Assembly: GCA_043803845.1 (NCBI GenBank)
Contig: JAZDJT010000010.1
Span: 1-22,541 of the forward strand
Length of the DNA: 22,541 nt
From: JAZDJT01 sp043803845
GTDB taxonomy: Bacteria > Patescibacteriota > Minisyncoccia > Minisyncoccales > GCA-002788555
Reading direction: 5' to 3'
Shown here: piece by piece, positions 21,582-22,541 of the stretch
Layout of the letters: each line of letters begins with the position of its first letter
How positions within the stretch are numbered: position 1 is the first letter of the stretch
Program-made: the position numbers and the translations under genes
Notes under the pieces: model-generated
The model's input: only the letters and a program-made list of their open reading frames with translations
Told to the model about the DNA's origin: nothing
Databases searched by the model: none

Positions 21582-22541
21582 TTATTCTTTGCTTGGGAGA
21601 ACATCAATTTTCCAACCGGTCAGCTCCGAGGCCAAACGAACATTCTGACCGTCTCTGCCGATAGCCAGAGATATCTGGTCTTGAGGTACTTCGACTTCGG
21701 CCTTGTCTTTTTTTATCTTCACTTTTATCACTTTGGCGGGAGACAGAGCGTTTTCTATAAACTCCTCTGATTTCTCCGACCAGGGTATGATATCAATTTT
21801 CTCCCTGCCAAGTTCTTGCATCACGGCGTTAACTCTTGTCCCTCGCTGGCCGACGCAAGCCCCCACCGGATCAACTCCCTCTTCTTTGGAAGAAACGGCG
21901 ATTTTTGAGCGAGAGCCGGCTTCCCTGGAAACTCTCTTTACCTCGACAACTCCACCTGATATCTCTGGAACCTCTAATTCGAAAAGTCTGGACAAAAACT
22001 TGGGATGGGAACGGGACAAAAGTATCTCTGGACCGCGCGATGTGTCTCTCACTTTGAGGCAGAAAAACCGCATTCTGTTGCCGATTTTATAGAACTCGCC
22101 CGGAATCTGTTCTTCTCTGACAAGAACTCCCGTAGCCTTTCCTATATCGACAAAGATATCGTTACCTTCTCTCCTCTGGATGATACCGGAAACAATCTGT
22201 TCCTCTCTCTTGGAAAACTCCTTCAAGACATTTTCTCTCTCGGCTTCTTTCATTCTCTGCAAGAGCACCTGTTTGGCTGTGCCGGCGGCAATTCTCCCGA
22301 AGCTTTGAGGTGTTATCAAGGGCAACTCTATCTCTTCTCCCGGCTTTATGCCTTTGTGAGTTTTTTTTGCCTCTTCTACCATCACGTGACGAGCGGCATT
22401 AAATTTTACTTTTTTAACTTCGCCTTCCTCCTTTTCCTCTTCTTTTGCCGGCTCCTGGCCCTCTTCTAAAACCATTTCTTTATCCAGTACTTTTAAAACC
22501 TTAAAAAACTCCGCCTTGCCAGTGTTCTTGTTAAATTTGGC
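21582..22541 (-). CDS. nusA: Transcription termination/antitermination factor NusA, 5'-truncated
   Basis: The frame stays open to the window edge, so 319 C-terminal residues are visible and the start is outside; the ATG at 22475 is internal. Visible parts: the end of the N-terminal RNA-polymerase-binding domain (PQSFGRIAAGTAKQVLLQRM), S1 domain (SGIIQRREGNDIFVDIGKATGVL), KH1 with GQRG (VGACVGQRGTRVN), and KH2 with GRDG (LAIGRDGQNVRLASELTGW). It ends right after KH2, so it lacks the acidic C-terminal repeats of Escherichia coli NusA, as many bacteria do. A Glu/Lys-rich insertion (EEGQEPAKEEEKEEGEVKK) interrupts the N-terminal domain. NusA binds RNA polymerase and nascent RNA to control pausing, termination and antitermination. 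Full domain order is bacterial, which supports the taxonomic call. Confidence 0.95.
   Translation of the reverse strand, partial: AKFNKNTGKAEFFKVLKVLDKEMVLEEGQEPAKEEEKEEGEVKKVKFNAARHVMVEEAKKTHKGIKPGEEIELPLITPQSFGRIAAGTAKQVLLQRMKEAERENVLKEFSKREEQIVSGIIQRREGNDIFVDIGKATGVLVREEQIPGEFYKIGNRMRFFCLKVRDTSRGPEILLSRSHPKFLSRLFELEVPEISGGVVEVKRVSREAGSRSKIAVSSKEEGVDPVGACVGQRGTRVNAVMQELGREKIDIIPWSEKSEEFIENALSPAKVIKVKIKKDKAEVEVPQDQISLAIGRDGQNVRLASELTGWKIDVLPSKE

Noticed and set aside
22005..22469. 154-residue plus-strand frame antisense to nusA
   Set aside because: Entirely inside the nusA coding region, whose S1 and KH motifs are clear; the antisense product is low-complexity Phe/Leu sequence at its end.
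21582..22475. nusA starting at the ATG at 22475
   Set aside because: The frame is open to the window edge and reads NusA-like sequence (AKFNKNTGKAEFFKVL) upstream; 297 residues would lack the N-terminal domain.
1..22541. CRISPR arrays, rRNA, tRNA, insertion sequences or phage genes
   Set aside because: No regularly spaced repeats, no conserved rRNA blocks, no convincing cloverleaf with CCA-end pattern, and no transposase, integrase or phage structural protein among the frames.

Overview
This window looks like the chromosome of an AT-rich bacterium, most likely a member of the Patescibacteria (candidate phyla radiation, Parcubacteria-like). The bacterial evidence is a full-type NusA, a class II SerRS, MutM, a DAK/DegV fatty-acid kinase and several two-component proteins. 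The gene mix also fits that group: an archaeal-type CoA-biosynthesis fusion, an archaeal/SCP-x-like thiolase, a DUF3048 protein and stand-alone receiver proteins. UGA is used as a stop (thiolase), so the code is the standard bacterial one. The taxon is an inference from gene content; no rRNA or tRNA gene was seen. Both ends cut genes (a CoA-biosynthesis gene at the left, nusA at the right). There is no gene-free stretch above 300 bases.

Layout. (1) 1-672, plus strand: the end of a fused dephospho-CoA kinase/phosphopantetheine adenylyltransferase. It converges with and overlaps the next gene by 17 bp. (2) 656-8730, minus strand: housekeeping and envelope genes in the transcription order mutM, DUF3048 protein, serS, small multidrug-export-family membrane protein, GT4 glycosyltransferase, a FakA-FakB fusion, thiolase. 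(3) 8731-15594, minus strand: a dense signalling island. In transcription order it holds a membrane-anchored amino-acid-type binding protein, a two-TM HAMP sensor with no output domain, a FIST-domain protein, a soluble PAS histidine kinase, three small three-TM proteins that look like paralogs, a V4R-domain protein and two receiver-only response regulators. A hairpin terminator closes it and abuts the mutM start codon. (4) 15663-18468, minus strand: AMP-forming acetyl-CoA synthetase, inorganic pyrophosphatase, a 59-residue membrane protein, then a structured non-coding element with nested inverted repeats. (5) 18469-18612: a divergent regulatory region with a good sigma70-like promoter for acs and a 13-bp direct repeat. 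(6) 18613-21546, plus strand: the four-subunit pyruvate:ferredoxin oxidoreductase in the order gamma, delta, alpha, beta. (7) 21535-21560: a terminator hairpin between the convergent por operon and nusA, then nusA to the window end.

How the genes work together. Acetyl-CoA is a recurring theme: CoA assembly, POR making acetyl-CoA from pyruvate, Acs making it from acetate with a neighbouring pyrophosphatase to remove PPi, and a thiolase that may start isoprenoid synthesis. The signalling island is the most unusual part. Input modules that are usually fused to a kinase are on separate small polypeptides, the kinase has no membrane segment of its own, and the only outputs are receiver-only proteins. 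Starts across the window lack clear Shine-Dalgarno sequences, and at least one promoter is placed so that the mRNA would be leaderless.
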